A stretch of DNA of 64,000 bases from Cohnella nanjingensis. Lineage in GTDB: Bacteria > Bacillota > Bacilli > Paenibacillales > Paenibacillaceae. Of this stretch, positions 1 through 9,520 are shown in pieces. The notes beneath the pieces were generated by a model, which worked only from the letters and a program-made list of their open reading frames with translations, made no database searches and was not told the origin of the DNA. The translations under genes and the position numbers were made by a program. Location: positions 480,548 to 544,547 of the forward strand of contig NZ_JACJVP010000001.1 in assembly GCF_014212125.1 (NCBI RefSeq), written 5' to 3'. Position 1 is the first letter of the stretch. Each line of letters begins with the position of its first letter.

Positions 1-698
1 TTCTTGCCCTTCGATTTGGAGCTCTTCCCTATCGTATCGAAGATGAGGTCGTATAGCACCCCTGCTTCCGCATAGTCTTCCTTCGCGTAGTCGATAACCT
101 GATCGGCGCCGAGCGATCTCACAAGGTCCGCGTTCACGCCGCTGCACACCCCGGTGACATGAGCTCCGAAGTGCTTGGCCAGCTGGACCGCTGCCGTCCC
201 TACCGACCCGGATGCGCCATAGATCAGCACTTTTAACCCGTTGCGGATTTGACCTTTGCGAAGAAAATAGATCGCCGTAGTCCCTCCAAACGGGATGGCA
301 ACCGCTTCTTCATAGGTCATATTGGTCGGCTGCAAGGAGATGACGCCGTCTTCGGGTACGCAGGCGTACTCGGCATGCGCGCCAAATCGCATCCCCGTTA
401 ACGCATATACCCGATCTCCTTTTTTGAATCGTTTGACGCCCTGACCCACGGCTTCGACTTCGCCGGCCAGCTCCACGCCCAGAATCGATTGTCGGGGCCT
501 AAGGATCCCTAAGAAAAGGCGCATGGGAATCCAGTACAGGAACGGGCTGTTAAAGCTTCGCACTCTGCAATCCCCAGTCGCTACCGTCGTCGCATAGACT
601 TTCACTCGCACCTCGCGGTCCTTGGGCACAGGTTTTTCGACCTCTTGGAGCTTGACGAAATCCGGGGAACCGTATTTGGTGCATACCATCGCTCTCAT
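1..698 (-). CDS. NAD(P)-dependent alcohol dehydrogenase/quinone oxidoreductase, MDR family (3' end outside window)
   Basis: The first 232 codons of a medium-chain dehydrogenase/reductase are visible; the C-terminus lies beyond base 1. An N-terminal GroES-like domain covers about residues 1-125, and the Rossmann dinucleotide loop GASGSVG is at residues 161-167. The structural-zinc cysteine cluster of classical alcohol dehydrogenases is absent, so it belongs to the zinc-independent quinone-oxidoreductase-like branch. The ATG at 698 follows a good GGAGG. The MalT-like LuxR regulator lies 141 bp upstream on the same strand and may control it, which is inferred from position only. The exact substrate cannot be told. 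Confidence 0.9.
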   Translation of the reverse strand, partial: MRAMVCTKYGSPDFVKLQEVEKPVPKDREVRVKVYATTVATGDCRVRSFNSPFLYWIPMRLFLGILRPRQSILGVELAGEVEAVGQGVKRFKKGDRVYALTGMRFGAHAEYACVPEDGVISLQPTNMTYEEAVAIPFGGTTAIYFLRKGQIRNGLKVLIYGASGSVGTAAVQLAKHFGAHVTGVCSGVNADLVRSLGADQVIDYAKEDYAEAGVLYDLIFDTIGKSSKSKGK

Positions 699-839
699 GG
701 GTTTCCTCCACAACTCATTTTGCGATTAGTATAACGATTACCCGGTATGAACTTATAGATACTTAAGTATGGTTTTGGCGAAAGGGGGACGCATGCATGG
801 AGGACGAAGCCCCTAATCGTCTCCGCTTGCGGTCCGGGC

Positions 840-3470
840 TCACAGCAGCTCCCACTCGCGGGCTAGCGCGACCGCTTCGGTACGCCGCTTCACCTGCATC
901 TTGTCGAAGATCGACCGGTTATGCCCTTTGACCGTACTCACCGCAAGGAACAGTCGTTCGCCAATCTCGCGATTGGAGCATCCCTGGGCGATCAGCCGCA
1001 GCACTTCGAGCTCCCGCGCGCTCAGCGGCTCGATCAAGGGTTGGATGGGCGGGGCTTTGCGCTGGACGGATTGGCCCTCGGCCCACCGCTCTTCCGCCTC
1101 CAATGCAGACATCAACTTGCCTATTGCGTCCGGCATGTACGGCTGCACAGCCGACTCGCGCATCACTCGATGCATCGCTCGGCCTTCGTCGACGAAGATC
1201 CGGACGAAGCCGCCGAGCTCGGCCAGCCGGATGGCGTCCGCCAGCGATTGCGCCGCCTCGCGCTTCAATCCGTGCGCGTGCAATGCAATCGTCTGCAGCA
1301 CCATGGCCTGGAGGCGTTCGTCCGCCCAACCCTTTTTCTCCGCCCGCTCCCGCATCGACTCCAATGCCGCCAGCGCCGCAACGGCGTCACCTTGGGCCAA
1401 GTGCACCCTCGCCATGCCGCTCTGAAGCTCGTACTTCCGCGCGAGAGCGGCGGCTGCATCGAGATGACCCTGCCGAAGCAGCACAAGGACGTTGGCGGCG
1501 GCGATACGGGGCAGCTGATTCTCGAAGCCTTGCCGTCGTGCGGCATGCTCCGCCTGCGCAAGCATCGCGGCCGCGCCGCTCGCCTCTCCACGAGCGAGCG
1601 CCAGCCGGGCGAGCAGCACCTCGCCCGCGACAGCTCTGTCCGCCGTATCGAACTGCTGCGCGAGCTGGACGGCCAGTCGAGCATGATGATGAGCGACGTC
1701 TAGGTCGTTCCATTCATAATAGATCCGGGCTAAGCCCAGATGTACTTCGCACGCCGCGGGCGGCGGCGGATCGCCCGCCCATGCCAGTACGCGCCAATAG
1801 GTGTCGGCTGCTTCGTACAGCAGGTTATCCGCTTCCTGGATGTTCCCTAGACCAAGACCTGCCATCATGGCGATCGTCGCATGCCCGATCTTTCGACTGA
1901 TCGACAAAGCTTCGGTATACGCCTTGCCGGCCGCTGCGCGATCCCCCTGAAGCTGATAAGCGTATCCCAACGTCCAAGCGGTGGCCGTACGGACCGGCAA
2001 GTTGTCCGGGTGCAGATACGCCAAAGCGCGGCGCGACTGGACGAGGATCGTCTCGGTCTCATGCCGACTGACAGCCGCTGCAGCACGAATGGAAGCCATA
2101 TGTCCGATGAGATCCCGGACCTTCTCTTCCGGTTCGACGCCTTGAAGGGCGGCTTCGGCAGACAGGAGCTGCGGCTCGACATCGGTCATCCTGCCGACCA
2201 TCAACAGCGTCGATGCATAGATCACCCGCAGCGATGGTCTCGCGTCCAATTCCGCCTTCGGCAGCGACGATAGCCAGTTCAGTATGGGAACGACCACGCC
2301 GCGAAAGTGCAAGGGAGTCCCCCCCTCTCCTTCCGCCAGGCGCGCAGCGCGATCGACTTCGCCCGAAGCGATAGCATGTTGAAAAGCCTCGAAAGGCAGA
2401 TCATGCTGCTCGTACCACAGGCTGGCGCGCAAATGCAGATCGGCTGCGACGCTCGAGTCTAATCTGCGCCTAAGCACATCCGCAAAAAGATGGTGATAGC
2501 GGTACCAGCGGCGCTCGTCGTCGAGCGGAACGATGAAGAGATTGGCACGTTCGATCGCTTCAAGATGGACTTGTCCGCCAACGGAGAGTGATCGCTGCAG
2601 CACGGCGTCGCAAAGCGGTTCGCACAAGCGGTCGAGTATCGAGGTGCCCAGCAAGAATTGCTGAATCGCAGCCGATTGCCGCTGAAGGACTTCTTCGGCG
2701 AGATAGTCGAACACGAAACGGTGGCTGCCGGTGAATTGCGCGATGAAGCCCGCGGCGTCCGAATGCCCCTGCAGCGATAACGCCGCCAGTTGCAGAGCGG
2801 CAATCCAGCCTTCGGTTCGGTCTTCAAGGCGGGCGATCTGTTCCGGTGCAAGCGTGAGCGCCATCGTGCCGCTCAGAAATTCGGTGGCTTCGTCCAAGGT
2901 GAACCGCATGTCGGCGGCACGCAATTCGGCGATTTGGCCGCGGACGCGCATCCGAGCGATCGGCAGTCGCGGTTCCTCTCGCGTGGCGATCACCAGGTGC
3001 ATCTGCAGCGGCTGATGGTCGAGCAGAAAGGCAAGAGCGAGGTCGATCGCGCCGGCTTCGATGTAATGGTAGTCGTCCAAGACGAGGATAAAGGGGTGAG
3101 GGATGACAGTGAGTTCAGCAATCAAAGCCGCTAATACCGATTCGATCGGCGGCGGCTGCGGTGATTGGAGCATGCCGAATAACCCTTCTCCGGCGTTTAC
3201 GCCGATCGTCCGCAAAGCGGCCAGAAGGGAAGTCAGGAAGCGGGCCGGATCGTTGTCTCCCTCGTCCAACGATAGCCAAGCCGCCGGACGTTCGCATCCG
3301 GCGAGCCATTCGCCGAGCAGCGTCGTCTTGCCGAACCCGGCGGATGCGGAGACAAGGGTCAGTTTGCGATCCAACCCCGCGTTCAGCCGCTCGGTCAGAC
3401 GCGGCCTGACAACGCGCTGCTCGCGCGGCGAGGGAATATGGAGTTTGGTGGATATCAACGGAATGTTCAT
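840..3470 (-). CDS. MalT-like LuxR-family ATP-dependent transcriptional activator
   Basis: This 876-residue protein has the STAND/LAL regulator layout. A Walker A loop (SASAGFGKTT, residues 41-50) and a Walker B-like stretch ending LVLDDYHYI (about 126-135) form the NTPase. A helical TPR-like sensor region fills about 350-780. A LuxR helix-turn-helix occupies the last 65 residues (LSARELEVLRLIAQG at its start). Such proteins bind ATP plus an inducer, oligomerise and activate nearby promoters. The gene precedes the oxidoreductase on the same strand, its most likely target. Its own -10 box ends only 6 bp before the ATG, so the mRNA may be leaderless. The inducer is unknown. Confidence 0.92.
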   Translation of the reverse strand: MNIPLISTKLHIPSPREQRVVRPRLTERLNAGLDRKLTLVSASAGFGKTTLLGEWLAGCERPAAWLSLDEGDNDPARFLTSLLAALRTIGVNAGEGLFGMLQSPQPPPIESVLAALIAELTVIPHPFILVLDDYHYIEAGAIDLALAFLLDHQPLQMHLVIATREEPRLPIARMRVRGQIAELRAADMRFTLDEATEFLSGTMALTLAPEQIARLEDRTEGWIAALQLAALSLQGHSDAAGFIAQFTGSHRFVFDYLAEEVLQRQSAAIQQFLLGTSILDRLCEPLCDAVLQRSLSVGGQVHLEAIERANLFIVPLDDERRWYRYHHLFADVLRRRLDSSVAADLHLRASLWYEQHDLPFEAFQHAIASGEVDRAARLAEGEGGTPLHFRGVVVPILNWLSSLPKAELDARPSLRVIYASTLLMVGRMTDVEPQLLSAEAALQGVEPEEKVRDLIGHMASIRAAAAVSRHETETILVQSRRALAYLHPDNLPVRTATAWTLGYAYQLQGDRAAAGKAYTEALSISRKIGHATIAMMAGLGLGNIQEADNLLYEAADTYWRVLAWAGDPPPPAACEVHLGLARIYYEWNDLDVAHHHARLAVQLAQQFDTADRAVAGEVLLARLALARGEASGAAAMLAQAEHAARRQGFENQLPRIAAANVLVLLRQGHLDAAAALARKYELQSGMARVHLAQGDAVAALAALESMRERAEKKGWADERLQAMVLQTIALHAHGLKREAAQSLADAIRLAELGGFVRIFVDEGRAMHRVMRESAVQPYMPDAIGKLMSALEAEERWAEGQSVQRKAPPIQPLIEPLSARELEVLRLIAQGCSNREIGERLFLAVSTVKGHNRSIFDKMQVKRRTEAVALAREWELL

Positions 3471-3476
3471 AACTCT

Positions 3477-3507
3477 ATTATAGGCGTCCGCCCTTCACCG
3501 AAGTCAA
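3477..3507 (-). promoter_or_regulatory. Probable sigma-A promoter of the MalT-like regulator
   Basis: On the minus strand TTGACT (3507-3502) is followed after 19 bp by TATAAT (3482-3477). Only 6 bp separate the -10 box from the ATG at 3470, which puts the start point at or near the first codon. No Shine-Dalgarno sequence is suitably placed. The 19-bp spacer is longer than ideal. Confidence 0.45.
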
Positions 3508-3620
3508 CAGAAGCTGACGTCGGACTGATCGGAAACAGCCGATGGCTGTCGTGATGGTTCTCATAGAACACGTGACTTGCACCCAGTTGTTCACCCGCAG
3601 ATCGATAGGGCTGAACTTAT

Positions 3621-4232
3621 TCATCTCGCTGCTTCCGTATACGTTTTATAGGCGTTCAACATCGAATCCCAGTGTCGCCGCATGATTTCTCGCATATAGA
3701 CGTCTTCCAGCATTTCTTGGTGGATCGCGATCGTCGTTTTTCCGGTTTTCGTCGACAAGCAATAGAGCTGCAGCCGGGATGGGGTATTCCACTCCGGGCG
3801 CTGCCAGGTCATGCGCAATTTGTGGTATGGTACCACCACCGTAATCTTACCGGTCACCCCTTCCTTCGACGTAAATTCGTGACCTGCTTGCAATTGGAAG
3901 GAGGGCACTTCTCCGATCCATAGCGACAGCCCTTCCGGCGATAGGAGGAAATCCCAAGCTTGCTCCTTCGTGACGTCAAATGTCCTTCTAACGCCGATCT
4001 GCACGCCCGCATCCTTGGAGGTGCCAACCGGCACTCGACCCATCAGTTGCTCGTACATGACGGCGATCCATTCGCTCCACGCCTCCGTAACCCCATGACG
4101 CTCGCGCAAATGGTTTTTGATTTGTTCATGAGACCATATCGGGTCCACAGTTCGGCCCAGTGTCGCGATCCATTGCTCCCAAGCGGTTCCCGTCGCCGCT
4201 TGGACTTCTTGCTTGAAAATGGCGCCCGCCAT
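3621..4232 (-). CDS. SRPBCC (AHSA1-like) domain protein
   Basis: The protein has 203 residues. About residues 1-75 form a small helical N-terminal extension rich in Trp (TAWEQWIATLG), and about residues 80-200 form an SRPBCC/activator of Hsp90 ATPase-like domain, recognisable from RTFDVTKEQAWDFLLSPEGL at its start. SRPBCC proteins have a deep ligand pocket; many in Firmicutes are of unknown function. It lies 76 bp downstream of the WYL regulator gene in the same direction and is likely co-transcribed with and controlled by it. No signal peptide or membrane segment is visible. The ligand is unknown. Confidence 0.85.
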   Translation of the reverse strand: MAGAIFKQEVQAATGTAWEQWIATLGRTVDPIWSHEQIKNHLRERHGVTEAWSEWIAVMYEQLMGRVPVGTSKDAGVQIGVRRTFDVTKEQAWDFLLSPEGLSLWIGEVPSFQLQAGHEFTSKEGVTGKITVVVPYHKLRMTWQRPEWNTPSRLQLYCLSTKTGKTTIAIHQEMLEDVYMREIMRRHWDSMLNAYKTYTEAAR

Positions 4233-4308
4233 GCGCTCCCTCCTCTTGCTTCTTGTTATAGATAATTATACCGGACAAACCCTGACATTGCAGAGCAGGG
4301 TTTGCGAG

Positions 4309-5277
4309 CTATGAACGATAATATTCGAGCAAGGAAGTCGCGATATCCGCCATGCATGCTCTTAGTTCCTCGGGCGCTTGGACCCGGATCTTGCCGCCGA
4401 AGGATAACAGATAATAGGGAATCTGCGTATAGAGATTCAGCTCATCCAGCTGGAAATGCGCGCGATCCTCCGTCCGTTCTACGAGGGCGTGGCTCAAAAG
4501 CCAATGTCCGCATAAGTCGTCTAAAGCCTGCGCGCTCCCTTGAATGCGCAAGGAAACCAAAGGATGCTGTCGTTCGGCTCCCGCTTCGGCGAGCAAGCTG
4601 TCCATCAGAAACGACCGGGCCGAAAAATGCGGCGGCCGTTGAAAACGCTCCTCGGTGCATCTCCAGTTGCGCATTCGGTCGACGCGGAAGCTGCGCACTT
4701 CCCCGCGCAGATGACAATGACCGACCGCATACCATTTGCTTTTCCAATGGACGAGTCCATAGACATCGACGGTTCGATTGCTCAGGGGGCCATCGTACCC
4801 GGTCTGGTAATCGATCTCGAGGCCGACTTGCAGCTCCATGCTAGACTCGATCTCGACGAGTACGGACAGAAGCGACGGATCGGTCGGGGGTTGTATGACC
4901 TCGAGGTGCGTCTCGTGGCGCTCCATGCGTTCCCTCTGCTCCGGATTCGCATAGCGTTTGATCTTGGAGACGGCTCGACCGAGCGCCTCGCGGGACGGAT
5001 AATCCGCCTCCCTCGCGAACGTAGCCGAATGCAGGAGCGCCTTCTGTTCTTCCGCATCGAAGAACAAAGGTTCGAGCTTGAACGTGTCGGGAATGGCATA
5101 TCCGCCGTCCCGTCCGACCTCCGACACGATGGGAACGCCAGAAATGCATAGCGCATCGATATGGCGATAGATCGTTCGAACATGAACCTCCAGTTCCTCT
5201 GCCAGCTGCGTAGCCGACATTTTTCTTCGCGATCGCAGGAGCCATAGTATCGCCAGCATATTATCGGCTTTCGACAT
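4309..5277 (-). CDS. YafY-like transcriptional regulator with HTH and WYL domains
   Basis: The 322-residue protein starts with a DeoR-type winged helix-turn-helix (about 1-60, with SATQLAEELEVHVRTIYRHI) and continues into a WYL domain with a C-terminal extension (about 140-320; VYGLVHWKSKWYAVGHC is the diagnostic core). WYL domains bind nucleic acid or small ligands and control stress or repair genes. A GAGAAGG ribosome site precedes the ATG. The SRPBCC gene follows in the same direction, and this pairing is common in Paenibacillus-type genomes. I infer local regulation; the ligand is not known. Confidence 0.9.
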   Translation of the reverse strand: MSKADNMLAILWLLRSRRKMSATQLAEELEVHVRTIYRHIDALCISGVPIVSEVGRDGGYAIPDTFKLEPLFFDAEEQKALLHSATFAREADYPSREALGRAVSKIKRYANPEQRERMERHETHLEVIQPPTDPSLLSVLVEIESSMELQVGLEIDYQTGYDGPLSNRTVDVYGLVHWKSKWYAVGHCHLRGEVRSFRVDRMRNWRCTEERFQRPPHFSARSFLMDSLLAEAGAERQHPLVSLRIQGSAQALDDLCGHWLLSHALVERTEDRAHFQLDELNLYTQIPYYLLSFGGKIRVQAPEELRACMADIATSLLEYYRS

Positions 5278-5327
5278 CGTGAACCGCTGCCCTTCTCATT
5301 AGGATTCGTATGCAAAATAGTTGACCT

Positions 5328-6377
5328 TTAGCAATTGGCCTGCAGCACGACCGTCATGGCGGTGCCTTCTCCGGCAACGCTCTCCGCCTCGATGCGGCCG
5401 TGGTGCCGCTCGACAATGCGCTTTGCGATGGACAGCCCCAGTCCGCTGCCTTCTTGCGCGCGATTGCGCGAACGGTCGGCTTTGAAGAACCGTTCGAAAA
5501 TGCGCGGCAGATCGTCCTCCGCTATGCCGCTTCCGCTGTCGCGCACGCGAACGCGCCATTCCCCGCCTTCCCGGACGGCGCCAAGCTCGATCTCCCCGCC
5601 GGCCGACGTGAACTTGATGCTGTTGGCCAGCAGATTAATCCACACCTGAAGCATCAGATCTTCATCCGCCATGACGGTCATCTCCGGCAGATCAGCGCGC
5701 AGTGACAGCCCCTTCTCCAGCCATTGCGGCTCAAGCGAGACCGCTGCGGCTCGGAGCTGCCGGTCTAGCCGGTACGGCACGGGCGCGAACGGATGAAGCT
5801 CCGAATCCAGCGATGTCAGCTTCAGCAGATTGTCGCCGAGCGCGGACAGCCGCTTGCTCTCCGTCTCGATGATGGCCAGGTAGCGGTCGCGGGTTCGCTC
5901 GTCGACCGAGCCGCTTCGCAGCACCTGCGCAAAACCTCCGATCGAGGTCAAGGGCGATTGGATCTCGTGCGACACGTCGGAGACGAATTGTTGGCGAAGC
6001 CTCTCCATCCGCTTTAGATCGAGAGCCATGGCGCTGACGCTGTCCGCGAGTTCCGCGAAAAGCTCATCCTTGCCGACATGATCCAGACTGACGTCAAAGT
6101 CTCCTTTGGCGATTCGCCGCATCGCACCGTTCACTTCATCGATGAGCGGAAAGCTGCGCGGATTCAACATATGGCCGATGAGCGCCGCCCCGAAGCAGAA
6201 GATGACGGAGCCAGCCATGCCGACGGCGATGTTGAACCAGTAGCCGGATGTCTCGGGCAGCCATCGGCGGAACGCGGCCGATACGCCTACATAGGCGATC
6301 GACAAGGATAGCATCCAGCAGACGATCAGAGCTAGCAGCTTCAGCTCCCAACGGAATCGGCTCACGAGCTTATTCAT
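5328..6377 (-). CDS. Sensor histidine kinase with HAMP domain
   Basis: The protein has 349 residues. Two membrane helices (about 13-35 and 46-69) lie very close together, so there is almost no extracellular loop; it probably senses within the membrane or through a partner. A HAMP linker follows to about 125, then HisKA with phospho-acceptor His137 (SDVSHEIQSPL), and an HATPase domain with the N box (NLLANSIKF) and G boxes (DSGSGI). The start overlaps the response-regulator stop by 8 bp. The order ABC exporter, regulator, kinase suggests an operon in which the kinase may detect the exporter's state or substrate. Confidence 0.93.
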   Translation of the reverse strand: MNKLVSRFRWELKLLALIVCWMLSLSIAYVGVSAAFRRWLPETSGYWFNIAVGMAGSVIFCFGAALIGHMLNPRSFPLIDEVNGAMRRIAKGDFDVSLDHVGKDELFAELADSVSAMALDLKRMERLRQQFVSDVSHEIQSPLTSIGGFAQVLRSGSVDERTRDRYLAIIETESKRLSALGDNLLKLTSLDSELHPFAPVPYRLDRQLRAAAVSLEPQWLEKGLSLRADLPEMTVMADEDLMLQVWINLLANSIKFTSAGGEIELGAVREGGEWRVRVRDSGSGIAEDDLPRIFERFFKADRSRNRAQEGSGLGLSIAKRIVERHHGRIEAESVAGEGTAMTVVLQANC

Positions 6378-7056
6378 GGGCGCGTTCCTCCTCCAGCCGA
6401 TAGCCGATCCCGCGGACGGTGGCGATTCGGGCGGGCTGCTTCCACTCCGCCAATTTGTCGCGAAGCCGGTTCACGTGTACGTCGAGCGTACGTTCGTTCC
6501 CGTCAAAGTCATATCCCCAGATCCCCATGATCAATTGCTCCCGTTGAACGGTCCGCCCGGCATTCTCGGCCAGCTTGAACAGCAGCTCGAACTCTTTCGG
6601 CGGCAGCGAGATCGCGCGATCGCCTACGACGATCTCGAGCGAATGTCGATGAAGCGTCAGACCCGCCGCGTTCAGCGTCGGCGACGATGTGAGGCGGTAG
6701 CGCTTGAGCAGCGCCCGTACGCGGGCTAGCAGCTCGGGGGGATCGAACGGCTTGACGAGATAATCGTCGGCACCGGCATCGAATCCTTTGACCTTATGCG
6801 CCGTCTCGCCCTTTGCCGTCAGCATCAGCACCGGCATATCACGAACTTGGCGGATCTCGGCGCATAGCTGCCATCCGTCCATGCCCGGAAGCATGATGTC
6901 CAATATCGCCAGATCCACGTCCCCCCGCTCCATCGCCTTCAGCGCCACGTCCGCGTCGGGCGCTTCCCTGACGGCGAAGCCCGCCCGGGACAGGACGACG
7001 CCGACAAGCTCGCGAATGAACGAATCGTCATCTACCACCAATATGGTGGGCATCAT
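6370..7056 (-). CDS. OmpR/PhoB-family response regulator
   Basis: The 228-residue protein has an N-terminal receiver with acidic residues DDD at 9-11, phospho-acceptor Asp53 (LAILDIMLPG) and the conserved Lys after LTA (about 83). A C-terminal winged helix of the OmpR type follows (about 130-225; RTLDVHVNRLRDKL is the recognition helix region). It is encoded between the ABC exporter and its kinase, 56 bp after the exporter, and its stop overlaps the kinase start by 8 bp. It should activate or repress genes on signal from that kinase, plausibly the operon itself. Confidence 0.95.
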   Translation of the reverse strand: MMPTILVVDDDSFIRELVGVVLSRAGFAVREAPDADVALKAMERGDVDLAILDIMLPGMDGWQLCAEIRQVRDMPVLMLTAKGETAHKVKGFDAGADDYLVKPFDPPELLARVRALLKRYRLTSSPTLNAAGLTLHRHSLEIVVGDRAISLPPKEFELLFKLAENAGRTVQREQLIMGIWGYDFDGNERTLDVHVNRLRDKLAEWKQPARIATVRGIGYRLEEERAHE

Positions 7057-7112
7057 CCTCTTCCCTCCCCGCTTTCCTTCCCCTTTACCATGAGCCGGCT
7101 CTCTCCCCCGAC

Positions 7113-8861
7113 TTAGGAATCGATCTTATCGCTGCGCAACTGCTGATCCGCGAATTGGCGGTACATCGCATGCTTTTGGTACAGTTCTTCGTGCGTGCCG
7201 CTGCCCGTAATCCGGCCTTTCTCGATGAATACGATCCGGTGCGCGTCCACGACCGTCGCCAGCCGATGGGCGATAACGATCGTCGTGCGGCCGGCCATTA
7301 AGTTGCGCAGCGCATGCTGTACCAGCTCTTCCGAGCTGCTGTCGAGATTCGAGGTTGCTTCGTCCAACATCAGAATGTGGGGATTGCGCAGCAACGCCCT
7401 GGCGATCGCGATCCGCTGGCGTTGGCCGCCCGACAGCTTGATGCCTCGCTCGCCCGTTTCCGTGTCGTACCCCTGCGGCAGCTCGCGGATGAACTCGTCC
7501 GCATACGCCATCTGCGCCGCCTGGGTCAGCTCCTCTTCGGTGACGGCCCGCTCCAGCCCGTACGTGATGTTGTCGCGTATCGTACCCGCGAGGATCGGGC
7601 TTTCCTGCGACACGTAGCCGATCTGCCGCCGCCACGACTGCAGCGAGAATCGTTCGATGTCTTCGCCGCCGTACAGAATCGATCCGCCGGAGGGCTGATA
7701 GAAGCGTTCCAGCAGCGCGAACAGCGTTGTTTTCCCGCCGCCGCTCGGCCCTACGATCGCTGTCGCGTTCCCGGGTTCGATCGTCAGATCGAGACCCTCC
7801 AGGACAGGCTTCTCCGCTTTGTAGGCGAACGACAGCTTTTTCAGCATAATTGGTCGGCCGGCCGGCACGAACGACATTCCCTCGTCCGGCTCCTCTTCCG
7901 ATTGCAGAATGGTTGTTAGACTTTCCGTGGCGCCGAGCGCCTTCTGGTACTGCGTCAAAAACTGAGTGATCATCATCACCGGAAATACAATCTGGAACAA
8001 ATAAAGGAGAAAGGCGACCAGCTCTCCCGCGGTCATCGCGCCTGACGCGACCTGAGCGCCGCCGAAGCCGATAATACCCACCAGGATCAGCAGAATGACA
8101 AGCGAGATCGCCGGCGATAGGATCGCCTGAATCCGCGCTTCCTTGAGGCCGAACCGAAGCAAGCTGCCGATCCCGGCGGCGCCTCTGTCACGCTCCAACG
8201 TCTCGGCGCCCGAAGCTTTGACGAGCCGAATATCCGAGACGACGCGGCTCAGAATCGACGTGAACGAAGCCGTCTCGTCCTGCATTCCCTTGGATATATT
8301 GTACATGGCCCGTCCTAGCGGCACCATAAGCAAAGCCGAGATTGCGAATACGCCGATGATGACCAGTGTCATTTGCCAGTTCATATACAGCATGATGGCA
8401 AGCGCGCCGATTAGCGACACGATGCCTGTCATCAAATTCGTGAAGTGCTCGGCGACCAGCCCGCGGACGACGGCCGTGTCGTTCGTAACGCGGCTGATCA
8501 CGTCTCCCGAAGCATGATTGTCGAAGTAGCCGATCCGCAGCTTTAATATTTTGCGCCATAACGTGCCTCGGATAGCTGAGACCACCTGGTTGCCGCTGTA
8601 GCTGAACATATAGACGGACAGGCTCTGCGCGACCGCCTGGATCAGCACAGCGAACGCCATCAGCGCGATCTGACCGGCGTCCAGCGCATTCGTGGAAAAT
8701 CCGTTCACCAAACCTTTCGTCAGCGCCGGTACCGTCAAGTAGGCAACCGTCGACAGCAAACTAAGCAGTAAGGCCGTTCCCAGCACCAGCTTCGGAGGCC
8801 TGGCATCTCGGATGAGTATGACGAGATTCCTCCAACTAACGCGCGTATTCGTTTGCTTCAT
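7113..8861 (-). CDS. ABC exporter half-transporter (fused membrane and ATPase domains)
   Basis: Starting at the ATG at 8861 (AGGAAGG upstream), the product has 582 residues; the open frame continues upstream but lacks a better start. Six membrane helices fill about 25-310 (type IV exporter fold). The nucleotide-binding domain has Walker A (GPSGGGKTT), the ABC signature (LSGGQRQR), Walker B (HILMLDEAT) and the H-loop (IVIAHRLA). It resembles BmrA/YknV-type multidrug or lipid exporters and would work as a homodimer. The response regulator and kinase follow downstream, so the exporter is probably part of a self-regulated resistance operon. The substrate is unknown. Confidence 0.93.
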   Translation of the reverse strand: MKQTNTRVSWRNLVILIRDARPPKLVLGTALLLSLLSTVAYLTVPALTKGLVNGFSTNALDAGQIALMAFAVLIQAVAQSLSVYMFSYSGNQVVSAIRGTLWRKILKLRIGYFDNHASGDVISRVTNDTAVVRGLVAEHFTNLMTGIVSLIGALAIMLYMNWQMTLVIIGVFAISALLMVPLGRAMYNISKGMQDETASFTSILSRVVSDIRLVKASGAETLERDRGAAGIGSLLRFGLKEARIQAILSPAISLVILLILVGIIGFGGAQVASGAMTAGELVAFLLYLFQIVFPVMMITQFLTQYQKALGATESLTTILQSEEEPDEGMSFVPAGRPIMLKKLSFAYKAEKPVLEGLDLTIEPGNATAIVGPSGGGKTTLFALLERFYQPSGGSILYGGEDIERFSLQSWRRQIGYVSQESPILAGTIRDNITYGLERAVTEEELTQAAQMAYADEFIRELPQGYDTETGERGIKLSGGQRQRIAIARALLRNPHILMLDEATSNLDSSSEELVQHALRNLMAGRTTIVIAHRLATVVDAHRIVFIEKGRITGSGTHEELYQKHAMYRQFADQQLRSDKIDS

Positions 8862-8995
8862 CGCAAGCTTCCTTCCTCTTGTACGATTTTGGCCGGAAAC
8901 GTCTACCTCCCGGCAAGCAACACGATACCCCGCCTGTTTAAACGGAATATAAACGCAACCGGCAATCCACTCAGCTTGTCGGTTAATAGACAAAT

Positions 8996-9048
8996 AAAAA
9001 GAACAGCGTATCACTTTGACTTTGCAAAGTAAGTCGCTGTTCTTTTTT
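8996..9048 (-). terminator. Rho-independent terminator after the GNAT gene
   Basis: A 13-bp perfect inverted repeat (8996-9008 and 9036-9048) contains a nested palindrome ACTTTGCAAAGT (9019-9030). The left arm begins with five A, giving a U tract on the minus strand. It sits 29 bp past the acetyltransferase stop. The right arm ends in six T, so it may also work on the plus strand. Confidence 0.8.
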
Positions 9049-9076
9049 GGGAATGCTTTGCCTCTCACTTCGGTCC

Positions 9077-9499
9077 TCAGAATTCATACTCCATGATCCA
9101 GTATTTCTCTCCCCGCTGCTCTTCCTCAACGACTTGCTTCCAGCCCTTGCGCACGTAGAAGTTCAACGCATTCCGGTTCTCGGATACGCACTTCAACCGT
9201 ATGGGCGGACTCATCTTCTCTACAGCGGCTGCCAGCAACCGCCCGCCAACCCCCATGCCCATGGCGTCGGGATGAACGAATAGATGATGAATGAAGTTGT
9301 CCGGCAAGTACAATGCGGCAAACCCGAGAATGCGGCCCTGCTCCTCCGCCAATAGAATAAATTCGTCTACCGTTTGCCGATCGAAGTCTTCCAGCGCCAT
9401 TCCTGCCGGATCCGCCCAATGAAAATGCACGCGGCGCGAGGCCAGGAAGATCTTTCGCAGCTCGGGGTAATCCGAGTCCTTCGCAGCTCTAACGTCCAA
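9077..9499 (-). CDS. GNAT-family N-acetyltransferase
   Basis: The 140-residue protein is a single GNAT domain. The acetyl-CoA binding motif A is visible as VHPDAMGMGVGGRLL (about residues 78-92), followed by a typical motif B with ENRNALNFYVRKGW. GNAT enzymes transfer an acetyl group to amines on small molecules or proteins; the acceptor here is unknown. Translation seems to begin at a TTG (9499), preceded by GAGGGGG at a suitable distance; there is no in-frame ATG nearby. A terminator follows immediately, and the next gene upstream is the TetR regulator on the same strand. Confidence 0.88.
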   Translation of the reverse strand: MDVRAAKDSDYPELRKIFLASRRVHFHWADPAGMALEDFDRQTVDEFILLAEEQGRILGFAALYLPDNFIHHLFVHPDAMGMGVGGRLLAAAVEKMSPPIRLKCVSENRNALNFYVRKGWKQVVEEEQRGEKYWIMEYEF

Positions 9500-9520
9500 C
9501 CTACCATCCCCCTCTCGTTT

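Noticed and set aside
3476-3610. Short minus-strand frames between the SRPBCC and MalT-like genes, one ending FGEGRTPIIEL and overlapping the regulator ATG
   Set aside because: They look coherent for about 40 codons, but no start with a ribosome site and no family match was found, and the promoter of the regulator lies in the same bases.
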